From positions 3,381,001-3,445,000 of the forward strand of contig NZ_CP041690.1 of assembly GCF_008000755.1 (NCBI RefSeq): a stretch of DNA of 64,000 nucleotides, given 5' to 3'. The notes below the pieces were generated by a model, which had not been told where the DNA came from, searched no databases, and saw only the letters and a program-made list of their open reading frames with translations. The translations under genes and the position numbers were made by a program. This document shows, one piece after another, positions 26,207 through 36,219 of this stretch; within the stretch, counting starts at the first letter, position 1, and each line of letters begins with the position of its first letter. Source of the stretch: Youhaiella tibetensis. Lineage in GTDB: Bacteria > Pseudomonadota > Alphaproteobacteria > Rhizobiales > Devosiaceae.

Positions 26207-27217
26207 TCAGGCCGCCATCGGCCGGCCCTGGGCGTCGAACCGGTAGACCTGGTCTCCCATCGGCGAAATCGAAAGCGTCTCGCCGGGCTGATGCCGCGTC
26301 GTGCCTTCCTGGCGAACGATCAGCGGCTCCTTGGAGCCGATATCGACATAGACGTAGCTGTCCGAACCCAGGTTTTCCGAGTGGACGACCTGCCCATTCC
26401 AGATGCCGTCCTTGTTCTCCTTGATGACGAGATGTTCGGAGCGCACGCCCAGCGTGTGCGCCTTGAACGCGTCGGCGAACTGGCCATTGAGGAAGTTCAT
26501 CTTGGGCGAACCGATGAAGCCGGCCACGAACAGCGATTGCGGACGTTCGTAGAGCTCGAGCGGCGTGCCCACCTGCTCGATGATGCCGTCGCGCAGCACG
26601 CAGATACGGTCGGCCAGCGTCATTGCCTCCACCTGATCGTGCGTCACGTAGATCATGGTGGTCTTGCCCATGTCATGGTGCAGCTTGGCGATCTCGAGAC
26701 GCGTTGCGACGCGCAGCGCCGCATCGAGATTGGAAAGCGGTTCATCGAACAGGAACACTTTCGGGTCGCGCACGATGGCGCGCCCGATGGCGACGCGCTG
26801 GCGCTGGCCACCCGAAAGCTGCTTGGGCAGGCGATCGAGGTAAGGCGTGATCTGGAGCATCTCGGCCGCTGCCTCGACGCGCTTGCGGATCTGCTCCTTG
26901 CTGCCCTTGGCCAGTTGCATGCCGAAGGCCATGTTGTCGTAGACCGTCATGTGCGGATAGAGCGCATAGCTCTGGAACACCATGGCGATGCCGCGCTTGG
27001 AGGGCGTGAGGCCGTTGACCACCTGCCCGTCAAAGCTCAGCGTGCCCGACGTGATGTCTTCCAGGCCCGCAATGAGGCGCAGGAGCGTGGACTTGCCGCA
27101 ACCGGACGGGCCGACGAAAACCATGAACTCGCCCGAGTGAATCTCGAGGTTCACACCCTTGATGACTTCGACCGTGCCGAAGGACTTGCGGATATCTTTG
27201 AGCTGCAGTTCAGCCAT
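26207..27217 (-). CDS. Sugar ABC transporter ATP-binding protein (MalK/UgpC-like)
   Basis: A 336-residue CUT1-type ATPase. It carries Walker A GPSGCGKSTL, signature LSGGQRQRV, Walker B LFDEPLSNLDA, switch His in VTHDQVEAMT and C-terminal regulatory TOBE domains (~240-336). It is the last gene of a minus-strand operon with two permeases and a binding protein of trehalose/maltose type. Confidence 0.92.
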   Translation of the reverse strand: MAELQLKDIRKSFGTVEVIKGVNLEIHSGEFMVFVGPSGCGKSTLLRLIAGLEDITSGTLSFDGQVVNGLTPSKRGIAMVFQSYALYPHMTVYDNMAFGMQLAKGSKEQIRKRVEAAAEMLQITPYLDRLPKQLSGGQRQRVAIGRAIVRDPKVFLFDEPLSNLDAALRVATRLEIAKLHHDMGKTTMIYVTHDQVEAMTLADRICVLRDGIIEQVGTPLELYERPQSLFVAGFIGSPKMNFLNGQFADAFKAHTLGVRSEHLVIKENKDGIWNGQVVHSENLGSDSYVYVDIGSKEPLIVRQEGTTRHQPGETLSISPMGDQVYRFDAQGRPMAA

Positions 27218-27222
27218 TATTC

Positions 27223-28067
<845 letters not shown>

Positions 28068-28068
<1 letters not shown>

Positions 28069-29057
28069 CAGCGGTCTCCCCCGTCGAAGCGCACGCGGCC
28101 GAGCCAGATATAGAGCACGGTCATGATCGCGATGAGCAGGAACAGCAGCGTCGATTGCGCCGAGCCATAGGCGAACTTGTCGAACTCGATGAGGTTCTCG
28201 CGCGCCACCACAGACATGGTCTTGGTCTGTGAGCTGTTGGGCGTGAGCACGTAGATGAGATCGAAGATGCGCATGGCGTCGAGCAGGCGGAAGATGATGG
28301 CCACCATCAGCGCCGGCCGCACCAGCGGCAGGGTGATGCGGAAGAACTGCTTGACCGGATGTACGCCGTCGATTTCGGCAGCTTCGTAGATATCCTTGGG
28401 GATCATCTGCAGGCCGGCCAGGATCAGCAGCGCCATGAAGGGCGTGGTCTTCCAGATATCGACCATGAGCACCGCGGTCATGGCGGTATCCGCATTTGCG
28501 GTCCAGGCGATCTTCTGGGAGATCAGGCCCATGCGCAGGAACAGATCATTGAGAATGCCGAACTGGTCGTTGAGCATCCAGCCCCACATGCGGGCCGAAA
28601 CGATGGTCGGGATGGCCCAGGGAATGAGGATGGCGGCGCGCACCAGGCCGCGCCCGACGAAATTGGCATTGAGCACCAGGGCCACGATCATGCCCAGGAT
28701 GGCTTCGAGCGTCACGGAGATGACGGCGAACCGCACCGTGTTCCAGACAGCGTTCCACCAGACCGGGTCGACGAGCGTCCCCGAGAATATGGTCTTGCCA
28801 CTCTTGAGGGTGGTCCAGGACAGGTAGTTCCTGAACCCGACCCACTCGGCCCCGTAGAGGTTCGTAAGCGATGCGTTCGTCAGCGAGAAGTAGATGGTCC
28901 GCAAAAGCGGCCAGCCCGCGACGATGAGCAGCGCCACCAGCATTGGCACCAGGAAGAACATCGCCGAGCGCACGCGCTGGGTCAGTAGTTCCGACTTGAT
29001 CTGAATATGCGGCGTGGCGATCGCCCCCGCAGCCGGCTCCATGCTTTCGGTGGTCAT
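28068..29057 (-). CDS. Sugar ABC transporter permease (MalF-like)
   Basis: A 329-residue CUT1 permease with six helices and an EAA loop (YEAAEIDGVHPVKQFFRITLP). The long N-terminal polar stretch (~30 residues) precedes helix one. It forms the channel with the MalG-like partner for a di- or monosaccharide. Confidence 0.92.
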
Positions 29058-29095
29058 GCGACGGTACCGCTCCCTTGGAACTAGACGAATGCTGA

Positions 29096-29127
29096 GGGCG
29101 CGACCGGCACGGATGCCGTTCGCGCCC
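29096..29127 (-). other. Intercistronic stem-loop between sugar-binding protein and permease genes
   Basis: Inverted repeat GGGCGCGA...TCGCGCCC with inner GGCA/TGCC pairs in the 90-bp gap between the two genes. Its place matches the other binding protein/transporter stem-loops in this window. Confidence 0.58.
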
Positions 29128-29147
29128 GGGTGCTAGAGCCGTAGGAC

Positions 29148-30413
29148 TTACCAGCCGGCACCCTTGAGTTCGGTCAGCTTGGCCTCGAGGTTGTCGAGGT
29201 TGTCCTGAGCGGAACCGTTACCCGAGAGGGTGTCGTGGACAGCCGACCAGAACAGCGAAGACACTTCGTTGTACTTGACCTTGGTCGGAGCGGACGGACG
29301 CGGCACGGCGTTCTGGAATACATTCTTCCAGTTCGGGATGATCGGCTGTGCGGCGGCGATGTCCTTGTCGTCGTAGAGCGAGATGATCGTGGGCAGGTTG
29401 GACTGCTTGATCGCGCGCTCCTTCTGGACTTCGGGCGAGGCCAGGAACAGGGCCAGCTTGATGGCTTCGTCCGGGGCCTTGGAGTACTTGGAAACGGCAA
29501 CGTTCCAGCCGCCGAGCGTCGCAGCCGACTGGTCGCCTTCCTTGGCGACCGGGAGCGTGGTCACGTCGAACAGGCCCTTGACCTTGCTGTCGTCGCCATT
29601 GCCGAGCTGGTAGGCATAGGGCCAGTTACGCATGAACACGGCATTGCCGAGCTGCCAGACGCCGCGGCTTTCCTCTTCCTGGTAGGCGAGCACGCCTTCC
29701 GGAGAAATGGTGCCGACCCAGCCCTTGGCACGCTCGAGAGCGGCAACGGCTTCGGGGTTGTTGATCGAGATGTCGCCATTGGCTTCCACGATCTGGCCGC
29801 CACCCGAGGACTTGACCCACTCCAGGGCATTACAGGTCAGGCCTTCATAGGCATTGCCCTGGAACACATAGCCCCACATGTCCTTGTTGCCGGCTTCGCG
29901 TTCCTTGTCCTGGATGAACTTGGCCGTCTCGGCCATCTCGTCCCAGGTCTTGGGAACCGGCTTGTTGTATTTTTCCAGCAGGTCCTTGCGGTAGTAGAGC
30001 GCCGGAGCGTCGGTGAAAGCCGGCAGCGCGACGAGCTTGCCGTTCACCGTCTGCGACTCGATGATCGAGGGGAAGTGCTGGCTGACGACGTCCTTGGCGG
30101 CGTCGGTCAGGTCCAGGAACTGGTCAGCGAGCTGGGGAGCCCAGATCACGTCGGTCTGGTAGACGTCGATGTCGGTGTTGCCGGCGGCGAGCCACAGGCG
30201 GTACTGGCCGAACTGGTCGGTGGTCGAAGACGGCATCGGCACGACGGTGACCTTGTTGCCGGTCTCCTTCTCGAACACGTCGAGCTGGCTGCGCAGGAAC
30301 GCCAGGCCGTTGCCCGTGTCACCCGACACGATGGCGAGGTCGGCGGCCGAGGCGGCGGTGGCCAGGAGCGTGACACCCGTGAGCAGTCCCGCGAGCAATG
30401 CATTGAATTTCAT
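29148..30413 (-). CDS. Sugar ABC transporter substrate-binding protein (ThuE/trehalose-maltose type)
   Basis: A 421-residue periplasmic protein with a signal peptide (MKFNALLAGLLTGVTLLATAASA). The body has the family 1 solute-binding pattern (FEKETGNKVTVVP near the start, PALYYRKDLLEKYNK in the middle). I start at ATG 30413, which has GGGAGG at ideal spacing; a much longer upstream frame is spurious. It resembles binding proteins for trehalose, maltose or related alpha-glucosides of rhizobia (ThuE); the ligand is inferred. Confidence 0.88.
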   Translation of the reverse strand: MKFNALLAGLLTGVTLLATAASAADLAIVSGDTGNGLAFLRSQLDVFEKETGNKVTVVPMPSSTTDQFGQYRLWLAAGNTDIDVYQTDVIWAPQLADQFLDLTDAAKDVVSQHFPSIIESQTVNGKLVALPAFTDAPALYYRKDLLEKYNKPVPKTWDEMAETAKFIQDKEREAGNKDMWGYVFQGNAYEGLTCNALEWVKSSGGGQIVEANGDISINNPEAVAALERAKGWVGTISPEGVLAYQEEESRGVWQLGNAVFMRNWPYAYQLGNGDDSKVKGLFDVTTLPVAKEGDQSAATLGGWNVAVSKYSKAPDEAIKLALFLASPEVQKERAIKQSNLPTIISLYDDKDIAAAQPIIPNWKNVFQNAVPRPSAPTKVKYNEVSSLFWSAVHDTLSGNGSAQDNLDNLEAKLTELKGAGW

Positions 30414-30546
30414 ACTGTCCTCCCAAAGGAACCCTTTGACCAAGCGGGAGGCAAGCACAGGCGTACGCGCACCACTGGTGCTGACCGTCGCAACTCCCCT
30501 CCCTGAAAAGCCCTCTGAACTCGCGGTTGATCCGCAGATATTCTCC

Positions 30547-30558
30547 CAAAGCGCTTTG
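30547..30558. promoter_or_regulatory. Probable LacI-family operator
   Basis: Perfect 12-bp palindrome CAAAGCGCTTTG, with the central CG typical of LacI/PurR operators, 134 bp upstream of the sugar-binding protein start and in front of the divergent LacI gene. Confidence 0.65.
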
Positions 30559-30751
30559 AACAAAAAGTTGTCAGAGCCACAAATCGCTGTCAAGCGTGAT
30601 AATTATTTCGAATGACCGTCCGTGCCGGGGCAGAATGGATTTCGTTGCAACATCAAAGGCCTACGCACGTCTTGTACGCGCGCGCGAGAAACGAGACCGT
30701 TAATGGCCTGAGGTACGATAGCCAAGCGGCGGAACGCTTGCGGAAAAATTT

Positions 30752-30763
30752 GAAATCGCTTTG
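30752..30763. promoter_or_regulatory. Possible second LacI-family operator
   Basis: GAAATCGCTTTG differs from the palindrome at 30547 at only two positions and lies 122 bp upstream of the lacI-type gene. Could allow looping or autoregulation. Confidence 0.4.
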
Positions 30764-30884
30764 AATGCGGCCATTTCGAACGAGGGGACGCAATGGCTGG
30801 TGAAAAGCGGGCGCCTGCCTTAAAGCAGCGTCGCGGGCAGGTTGCGAGTCACGGGACTGGCCGCCTGACCAAGGACGAAGCCCA

Positions 30885-31907
30885 ATGAAACTCAAGGAAC
30901 TAGCGGCCGAACTCGGGCTGTCCCAGACCACGGTGAGCCGGGCGCTGAACGGCTATCCCGAGGTCAACGAGGCCACCCGGCAACGCGTGAGCGAGGCTGC
31001 ACAGCGGCTTGGCTACCGCGCCAATGTCAGCGCGCGGCGCCTGGCGACAGGACGCGCCGGCGCAATTGGACTGGTGCTCCCCACCGAAGGCAACGTGCAG
31101 TTCGGCCCGCATACCAACGAATACCTCTCGGGCGTCGCCGGCCGGCTGGCGCGTGACGAGATCGACATCCTGCTCTCCCCGCTCGAGACAGATGATGAAA
31201 TCCCTGCCTTCAAGCGCCTGATTTCGAGCAAGCGCGTCGATGCGCTGATCGTCGGCTCGCCCACGCTCGCCGATCCGCGCGTCAAGTTCCTCACCGAGAT
31301 CGGTTTCCCCTTCGTGCTGCACGGTCGCACCGAGGTCGATAAGCCGCATGCCTGGCTCGATATCGACAATGGCGGCGCCTTCTTCCGCGCCACTTCGCAT
31401 CTGCTCGACCTTGGACATCGGCGCATCGCCATGATCAACGGGCCCGCCGGCATGACCTTCGCCGAGCACCGCGAAAAAGGCTATCGCGACGCCATGCTGG
31501 CCCGGGGCGTGACGCCCGATCCGCGCTTCATCGCCAACGGCCAGTTCACCGATGAAACCGGCTTCCGCTTCGCCCAGTCCTTCCTCGAGCAGAACCCTCG
31601 CCCCACCGCCATTCTCGCCGGCTCGATGATGACGGCCCTGGGTGTCTTCCGCGCCATCCGCGCGGCGGGGCTGACGCTGGGCCAGGACGTCTCGATGATC
31701 GCGCACGACGATGTGTTTCCCTATCTCAACGCGGACAACATGGTGCCCTCGATGTCGACGACGCGCTCGTCGATCCGCGCGGCCGGCAACCGCATCGCCG
31801 AACTCGTGCTTCAGGTTCTCGCGGGCAAGCCGGTGGAACAGGTGCACGAATTGTGGCCCGTCGAACTGGTGCTGCGAGAGAGCACGGGGCCGGCGCCGCG
31901 CGATTAG
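30885..31907 (+). CDS. LacI-family transcriptional regulator of the sugar importer
   Basis: A 340-residue LacI regulator. The N-terminal helix-turn-helix and hinge are clear (LKELAAELGLSQTTVSRALNG, then ARRLATGRAG), followed by a periplasmic-binding-like effector domain (~60-330). It is divergent from the ThuE-type transport operon and should bind the palindromes between them, releasing them on binding the transported sugar or a derivative. Confidence 0.92.
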   Translation: MKLKELAAELGLSQTTVSRALNGYPEVNEATRQRVSEAAQRLGYRANVSARRLATGRAGAIGLVLPTEGNVQFGPHTNEYLSGVAGRLARDEIDILLSPLETDDEIPAFKRLISSKRVDALIVGSPTLADPRVKFLTEIGFPFVLHGRTEVDKPHAWLDIDNGGAFFRATSHLLDLGHRRIAMINGPAGMTFAEHREKGYRDAMLARGVTPDPRFIANGQFTDETGFRFAQSFLEQNPRPTAILAGSMMTALGVFRAIRAAGLTLGQDVSMIAHDDVFPYLNADNMVPSMSTTRSSIRAAGNRIAELVLQVLAGKPVEQVHELWPVELVLRESTGPAPRD

Positions 31908-31923
31908 AGGTCAGCGACCGTCC

Positions 31924-32754
31924 TCAGGCCTGGGCGAGAATATTGCGCGCCCGCGTCACGATGGGCGCGTCGATCATCTTTCCGTCGAGCGCGAAGGCGC
32001 CTTCACCGTTGGCCTCGACCGCCTCGATGACGCGACGCGCCCAGGCGACCTGCTCATCGGAGGGCATGAATGCGCCGTTCAACACCGGAACGACCGAAGG
32101 GTGCACGCACGACGCGCCATCGAACCCATGCATCCTGGCCTCGCGCGCCGCTGCTGCGACGCCATCGAGATCGCTGTAGTTCGTCGTGCTGCCCAGCGTG
32201 CCGAGCGACAGGCGCCCCTCGGCCTTGGCCGCCAGATGGATCATGAGCTTCGGCAGGCGCAGCACGTCGGGCAAGGGTTCGGCCCCCATGCTGGCGGCCA
32301 GGTCTTCCCCGCCCGAAGTCAGGGCCAGCGTGCGGTCGTAGCGCGCGAAGGTGCGCGCCTCCAGCACCGCCGCCGCGTCTTCGATCAGCGGCACGAAGGC
32401 CAGCTCCGCACGGCCGAGCTCGCGCTCCAGAGGCTCGATATGGTCCGAGAGCCGCCAGAGCTGCTCGAGCGAGCGCGTCTTGGCGACATAAAGACCGAAC
32501 GCCCCTGCCCTGCAGGCGGCCTCGGCATCGGCGAGTTGCATGTTCGGCTCGGCATTGACCCGCACGAACACCTTCGCCCCACTCCGCCCGACCGCGGGCA
32601 CCGCTTCGGCCAGCGCCGCCCGGGCGCGATCCTTATCGGCAGGCGCCACGGCATCTTCGAGATCGAGGATGATGGCGTCGGCACCGCGCTCATGCACCTT
32701 GGCAATGAACTTTTCGGACGACGCCGGAACGTAGAGCAGCGAGCGAAGCTTCAT
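31924..32754 (-). CDS. CitE-like CoA ester lyase (HpcH/HpaI superfamily)
   Basis: A 276-residue TIM-barrel lyase of the CitE branch, with RSLLYVPASSEKF at the N-terminus, ADAIILDLEDAV, the Mg-binding EDLAA (LTSGGEDLAASMG) and CVHPSVVPVLN near the C-terminus. Relatives cleave citramalyl-, malyl- or citryl-CoA. There are no CitD/CitF genes nearby, so it is not citrate lyase. It overlaps the CoA-transferase gene by 4 bp, so the two likely act in sequence: activation to a CoA ester, then cleavage. The substrate is unknown. Confidence 0.82.
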   Translation of the reverse strand: MKLRSLLYVPASSEKFIAKVHERGADAIILDLEDAVAPADKDRARAALAEAVPAVGRSGAKVFVRVNAEPNMQLADAEAACRAGAFGLYVAKTRSLEQLWRLSDHIEPLERELGRAELAFVPLIEDAAAVLEARTFARYDRTLALTSGGEDLAASMGAEPLPDVLRLPKLMIHLAAKAEGRLSLGTLGSTTNYSDLDGVAAAAREARMHGFDGASCVHPSVVPVLNGAFMPSDEQVAWARRVIEAVEANGEGAFALDGKMIDAPIVTRARNILAQA

Positions 32755-33947
32755 GCGGTTTCCGTCTGCAGGGTTTGTGCGTCAATACCGACTTCGGCGA
32801 GGATCTCGGCCGTGTGCTCGCCAAGCGCGGGGGCGGGACGGCGCCAGGTGCCGGGGGTTTCCGAAAGACGCGGGACGATGTTGTGCATGGGGAGCGCGCC
32901 GAACTGGGTGTCCTCGACATCCACCACGATCTCGCGTTCGACGAAATGCGCGTCGGCGACAGCGTCGGCGATGTTGTAGATCGGACCGACCGTGGCACCG
33001 GCATCGCGCATGATGCGGAGCGCCTCGTCGTGGTCATGCTCGGCGAACCAAGCGCCGATGGCGGCATCGACCAGTGGACGATTTTTCACACGATCCGAAT
33101 TGGTGGCGAAGCGCGGATCGGCGTTCATGTCGGAACGCCCGATGATCTCGAAGATGCGGCGGGCGACCTGCGGGGTGGAGCCGGAAAGCGCCAGGTACTT
33201 GCCGTCACGGCACTTGTAGACGTTGCGGGGCGAGGCGGTGTTGGAGGCGCTGCCGACGCGTTCCTTGATCTTGCCGGTGGTCTTGAAGATCGCCGCTTCC
33301 GGCCCGAGGACGGAGAACATGGGTTCGAGGAGCGAGAGGTCTATGACCTGGCCCTTGGAGTGGCCGCGCTCGCGGGCGAAGAGCGCCGTAAGAGTGGCCG
33401 AACTGCCGTAAATCCCGGCGATCATGTCGGCGAGCGCCAGCGGCGGCAGCACCGGCTCGCGGTCGGGGAAACCGGTGCGATAGGCAAAGCCGCTCATGCC
33501 CTCGACGATGGTTCCGAAGCCGGGAAGATGCGCATAGGGACCGGTCTGGCCGAAGCCGGAAATGCGTACGATGATGAGCTTGGGATTGCGCTCGTGGAGC
33601 TTTTCGGGCGCGAGACCCATCTGCTCGAGCGTGCCCGGGCGGTAGTTTTCGATGAAAACGTCGGCGGTGTCGACGAGGGCCCATAGAGCCTCCATCGCCG
33701 GTTTGTCGCGGAGGTTGAGTACCACCGAGCGCTTGTTGCGGCCGTAGGTCTTCCAGAAAAGCGAATGGCCGTCGTCCTTCCAGTCGCGCAGGGGATCGCC
33801 CACGGGCGGCTCGATCTTGATGACGTCGGCGCCGAAATCGGCGAGCTGAAGTGAGAGCATGTTGCCGGCCATGAGCCGCGAAAGATCGAGCACGCGGATG
33901 CCGGCGAGCGGGCCGGTGGCTTCGGGGTCGAAGTGGCGGGTGGACAT
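32751..33947 (-). CDS. Family III CoA-transferase (CaiB/BaiF)
   Basis: A 398-residue class III CoA-transferase. It has the N-terminal LAGIRVLDLSRLMAGN, IKIEPPVGDPLRDW, and the catalytic Asp in PPLALADMIAGI. Such enzymes move CoA between carboxylic acids, for example citramalate or mesaconate. The downstream CitE-like lyase overlaps its end. Together they suggest breakdown of a hydroxy-dicarboxylate made from the compound imported by the operon's ABC transporter. Confidence 0.88.
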   Translation of the reverse strand: MSTRHFDPEATGPLAGIRVLDLSRLMAGNMLSLQLADFGADVIKIEPPVGDPLRDWKDDGHSLFWKTYGRNKRSVVLNLRDKPAMEALWALVDTADVFIENYRPGTLEQMGLAPEKLHERNPKLIIVRISGFGQTGPYAHLPGFGTIVEGMSGFAYRTGFPDREPVLPPLALADMIAGIYGSSATLTALFARERGHSKGQVIDLSLLEPMFSVLGPEAAIFKTTGKIKERVGSASNTASPRNVYKCRDGKYLALSGSTPQVARRIFEIIGRSDMNADPRFATNSDRVKNRPLVDAAIGAWFAEHDHDEALRIMRDAGATVGPIYNIADAVADAHFVEREIVVDVEDTQFGALPMHNIVPRLSETPGTWRRPAPALGEHTAEILAEVGIDAQTLQTETA

Positions 33948-33990
33948 GCGGTGATAGCTCCGAGTCTTGGCTCACATAGAGCCGGCGGGT

Positions 33991-34094
33991 CTCCCTCCCC
34001 TTGTGGGGAGGGAACAAGGGTGGGGGTTGCCTCCCACTCCCGTTGTTTGTGGCTCACCCCCCACCCCGGCCCTCCCCACAAGGGAGAGGGAGGG
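33991..34094. repeat. Palindromic intergenic repeat
   Basis: A ~100-bp G/C-block element with nested inverted repeats: CCCTCCCCTTGTGGGGAGGG near the left and CCCTCCCCACAAGGGAGAGG near the right, plus GGGTGGGGG / CCCCCCACCC. It fills almost the whole gap between two genes of an otherwise tight operon and resembles REP-type palindromic elements of Hyphomicrobiales. Confidence 0.6.
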
Positions 34095-34100
34095 CAGAGG

Positions 34101-36200
34101 TCAGCCCTCTACGATCTCGAACTTGCCGATCGACATGCGGCCAGCCGAAGCGATGCGCAGCCCGGCCATGCCGTATTTGAACTGGCCGTCCTGAGCCGAG
34201 ACGAGTTGCTTGCCGTCAACCGTGAGGGTCAGCGTATCGCCCTCGACCTTGAACTCGATCGCGTAGCTCTTGTCGAACTCCGGCTTGAACGGAACGCTGG
34301 CCAGAACCGTCGTGCCGTGGTCCTCGCGGAGGATAACCGCCTCGCCATCCTGGAAGCCCGCTGCATAGAAACGGCTGGTGCCCTGGACACGAGCGGAAAC
34401 GAGGTGCGAGGCACCCGAGAGCGGCATCATCTCGGCCTTGACTGTGGCATCGCGGAGGTACGCGTTGCCGGTCCAGGCGTCGGCATCGCCAGCGGTGTGG
34501 GCATGGATGCGGCCGTTCTGCAGCGTCCAGTGGCCACGGTTCCAGGTGAAGCGGGTGATACCGCCCCATTCCTGGACTTCCTTGGCCGGGTCGATGACGA
34601 CGTTGCCTTTGCCGGAGACCGAGAACTCGGAGAGGAACAGCCGGCCGAGGAACTTGAGGCGTCCAAAATACTCGACCAGGATACCGATCTCGTCGATGGC
34701 TTCGCCGTTCCCATCGGGGATGGTGAACGCGTAGTCCTGCCAGCCTTCCGAGGACGGAACATGCCAGGCGCCGGTCTCCTGGATGGTGCCGGACATGGCG
34801 CGACGGACATAGGGCGCTACACGCAGGTTGCCGTCGCCGTTCCAGGGATCCAGCCAGAGCTTGAACTTCACCAGCTGACCGTCATCGGCGAGCGGGGTGA
34901 ACATCGGGCGGTAACGCTCGTCGTCGAAATCGGAGCGGCGGTAGAAGGGCTTCCAGAAGACACGACCACCCTGCCCGCGCTCGAGCCGGTCGAGCTGGAT
35001 TTCGAGCGAGCCTTTGGCCCCATCGGTGTGGCGCTCCGACGAACCCTTGAGCGAGATCTGGTTGAACGGCTCGGTGCGGAAGGCATGGGTGGCGCCCGGC
35101 GCGTCGAAATCGAAACGGACGCCGCGGCGCTCGAAATCCTCGACCCAGAGAGCCGGCGCTTCCTTGCCCGCAAGGCGCAGGGCCAGCACCGTGAGTTCGC
35201 GGGCAAAGGACGGAATATCGACGACGTTGACGGTGCCGAGGATGCCCGAGGCGATGACAAAATCGTTGATCGGCTTGCGGTACTTGTCCCAGCCCGGCTG
35301 CACCTGCTGGAGCGTCCCGACGATGGCGCCCGCATTGCCGGCGTTACAGTCGGTGTCCCAGCCGCCCATGGTGGCGATCTCGACGGTCCGCGGCAGGTCG
35401 CCACGACCGTAGATGAGGCCCATCATGGTGATGCCGGCATTGGGGATGATGTGGCAGACGCCCGGATAACGGTCATAGCCCCATTCGGCGGTCAGCATGT
35501 CGCGGCAGCTGCGCCAGTCGTCGGGATGCGCCTCGTAGTGCGCGAGGACGGCGCGGCAGACCTTTGCGTAGAGCGAATCCGGGGAAATGGTCGCGAGGCC
35601 TGCCTCGATGACGTCTTCGATGGTCTTGGAGACGAAAGCGGCGGCGATGGCGGCGGCGCAGAAGCGCGCGCCATTGAGGCCTTCGCCATCGTGGGCGACG
35701 CTGGCGGCGCGCGCCGAAGCATCGGCGGCCTTTTGCGGTTCGCCCGGATGAACCCAGCCCCAGCTGTCGATGAAGATCTGCCCGCCGATCTGCTCGGCTA
35801 CCGTATGGCCGTTCTGGGCGATGGAGCCCGATTGCGGCGCGGGAATGCCGGCGCGCAGGTTCCGATAGGCGGTATGCTCGGTCGAGACGCCAAAACCGCC
35901 CCACCAATACATGCCATGCTCTTCGGCGGCGTAGTTGAGCCAGGTCTTGCCCACATCCTCGGCGGTCGCGCCAAGCCCGTAGTCGCGCAGGGCGCGGATG
36001 AAATAGACCGGGCCGTTGGTGTCGTCGTCGGCGGCGAAATTCTTGAAGTCGCGCAGGTATTGCGTGATCTCGCCATAGGTGTTCCGGATGCGGTCGTAGC
36101 TCCAGATGGTCGGCTCGACGGGCGCGCCCAAGCGCACGCCGATGGCCTTGCCGATAAAGCCCGAATAGATGCGCTCGAAGATTTCAGTCGTGGACAGCAT
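34101..36200 (-). CDS. ADP-ribosylglycohydrolase-fold enzyme with C-terminal beta-sandwich
   Basis: A 699-residue protein. Residues ~1-350 form an ADP-ribosylglycohydrolase (DraG/ARH) domain with metal-binding ADDDT (~58-61) and GGWDTDCNAGNAGA (~280-292). After it come ~180 residues of beta-rich sequence and a final LamG/DUF1080-like sandwich (~550-699). No signal peptide is seen, so it seems cytosolic. I start at ATG 36200 where the domain begins. It lies 19 bp after a second, single-domain homologue. It may remove a sugar from an N-glycosidic compound imported by the operon; this is inference. Confidence 0.8.
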   Translation of the reverse strand: MLSTTEIFERIYSGFIGKAIGVRLGAPVEPTIWSYDRIRNTYGEITQYLRDFKNFAADDDTNGPVYFIRALRDYGLGATAEDVGKTWLNYAAEEHGMYWWGGFGVSTEHTAYRNLRAGIPAPQSGSIAQNGHTVAEQIGGQIFIDSWGWVHPGEPQKAADASARAASVAHDGEGLNGARFCAAAIAAAFVSKTIEDVIEAGLATISPDSLYAKVCRAVLAHYEAHPDDWRSCRDMLTAEWGYDRYPGVCHIIPNAGITMMGLIYGRGDLPRTVEIATMGGWDTDCNAGNAGAIVGTLQQVQPGWDKYRKPINDFVIASGILGTVNVVDIPSFARELTVLALRLAGKEAPALWVEDFERRGVRFDFDAPGATHAFRTEPFNQISLKGSSERHTDGAKGSLEIQLDRLERGQGGRVFWKPFYRRSDFDDERYRPMFTPLADDGQLVKFKLWLDPWNGDGNLRVAPYVRRAMSGTIQETGAWHVPSSEGWQDYAFTIPDGNGEAIDEIGILVEYFGRLKFLGRLFLSEFSVSGKGNVVIDPAKEVQEWGGITRFTWNRGHWTLQNGRIHAHTAGDADAWTGNAYLRDATVKAEMMPLSGASHLVSARVQGTSRFYAAGFQDGEAVILREDHGTTVLASVPFKPEFDKSYAIEFKVEGDTLTLTVDGKQLVSAQDGQFKYGMAGLRIASAGRMSIGKFEIVEG

Positions 36201-36219
36201 GGGGACTTTCGTTGGGTTC

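Larger units (their letters stand above)
30414..30884. other. Divergent control region between sugar-binding protein and LacI genes
   Basis: 471 bp without a gene. It holds the promoters for the sugar transport operon (minus) and the LacI regulator (plus), a perfect palindrome at 30547 and a second related half-matching site at 30752. I see no convincing small gene here. Confidence 0.6.

Noticed and set aside
29235..30506. Plus-strand 423-codon frame opposite the sugar-binding protein
   Set aside because: Antisense shadow; no ribosome site and no recognisable motif.
31924..32754. Citrate lyase beta subunit of a citrate lyase complex
   Set aside because: No alpha, gamma or activation genes are nearby; the overlap with a CaiB-type transferase points to another CoA ester.
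33991..34094. CRISPR array
   Set aside because: There are only nested inverted repeats, not direct repeats with regular spacers; no cas genes in the window.
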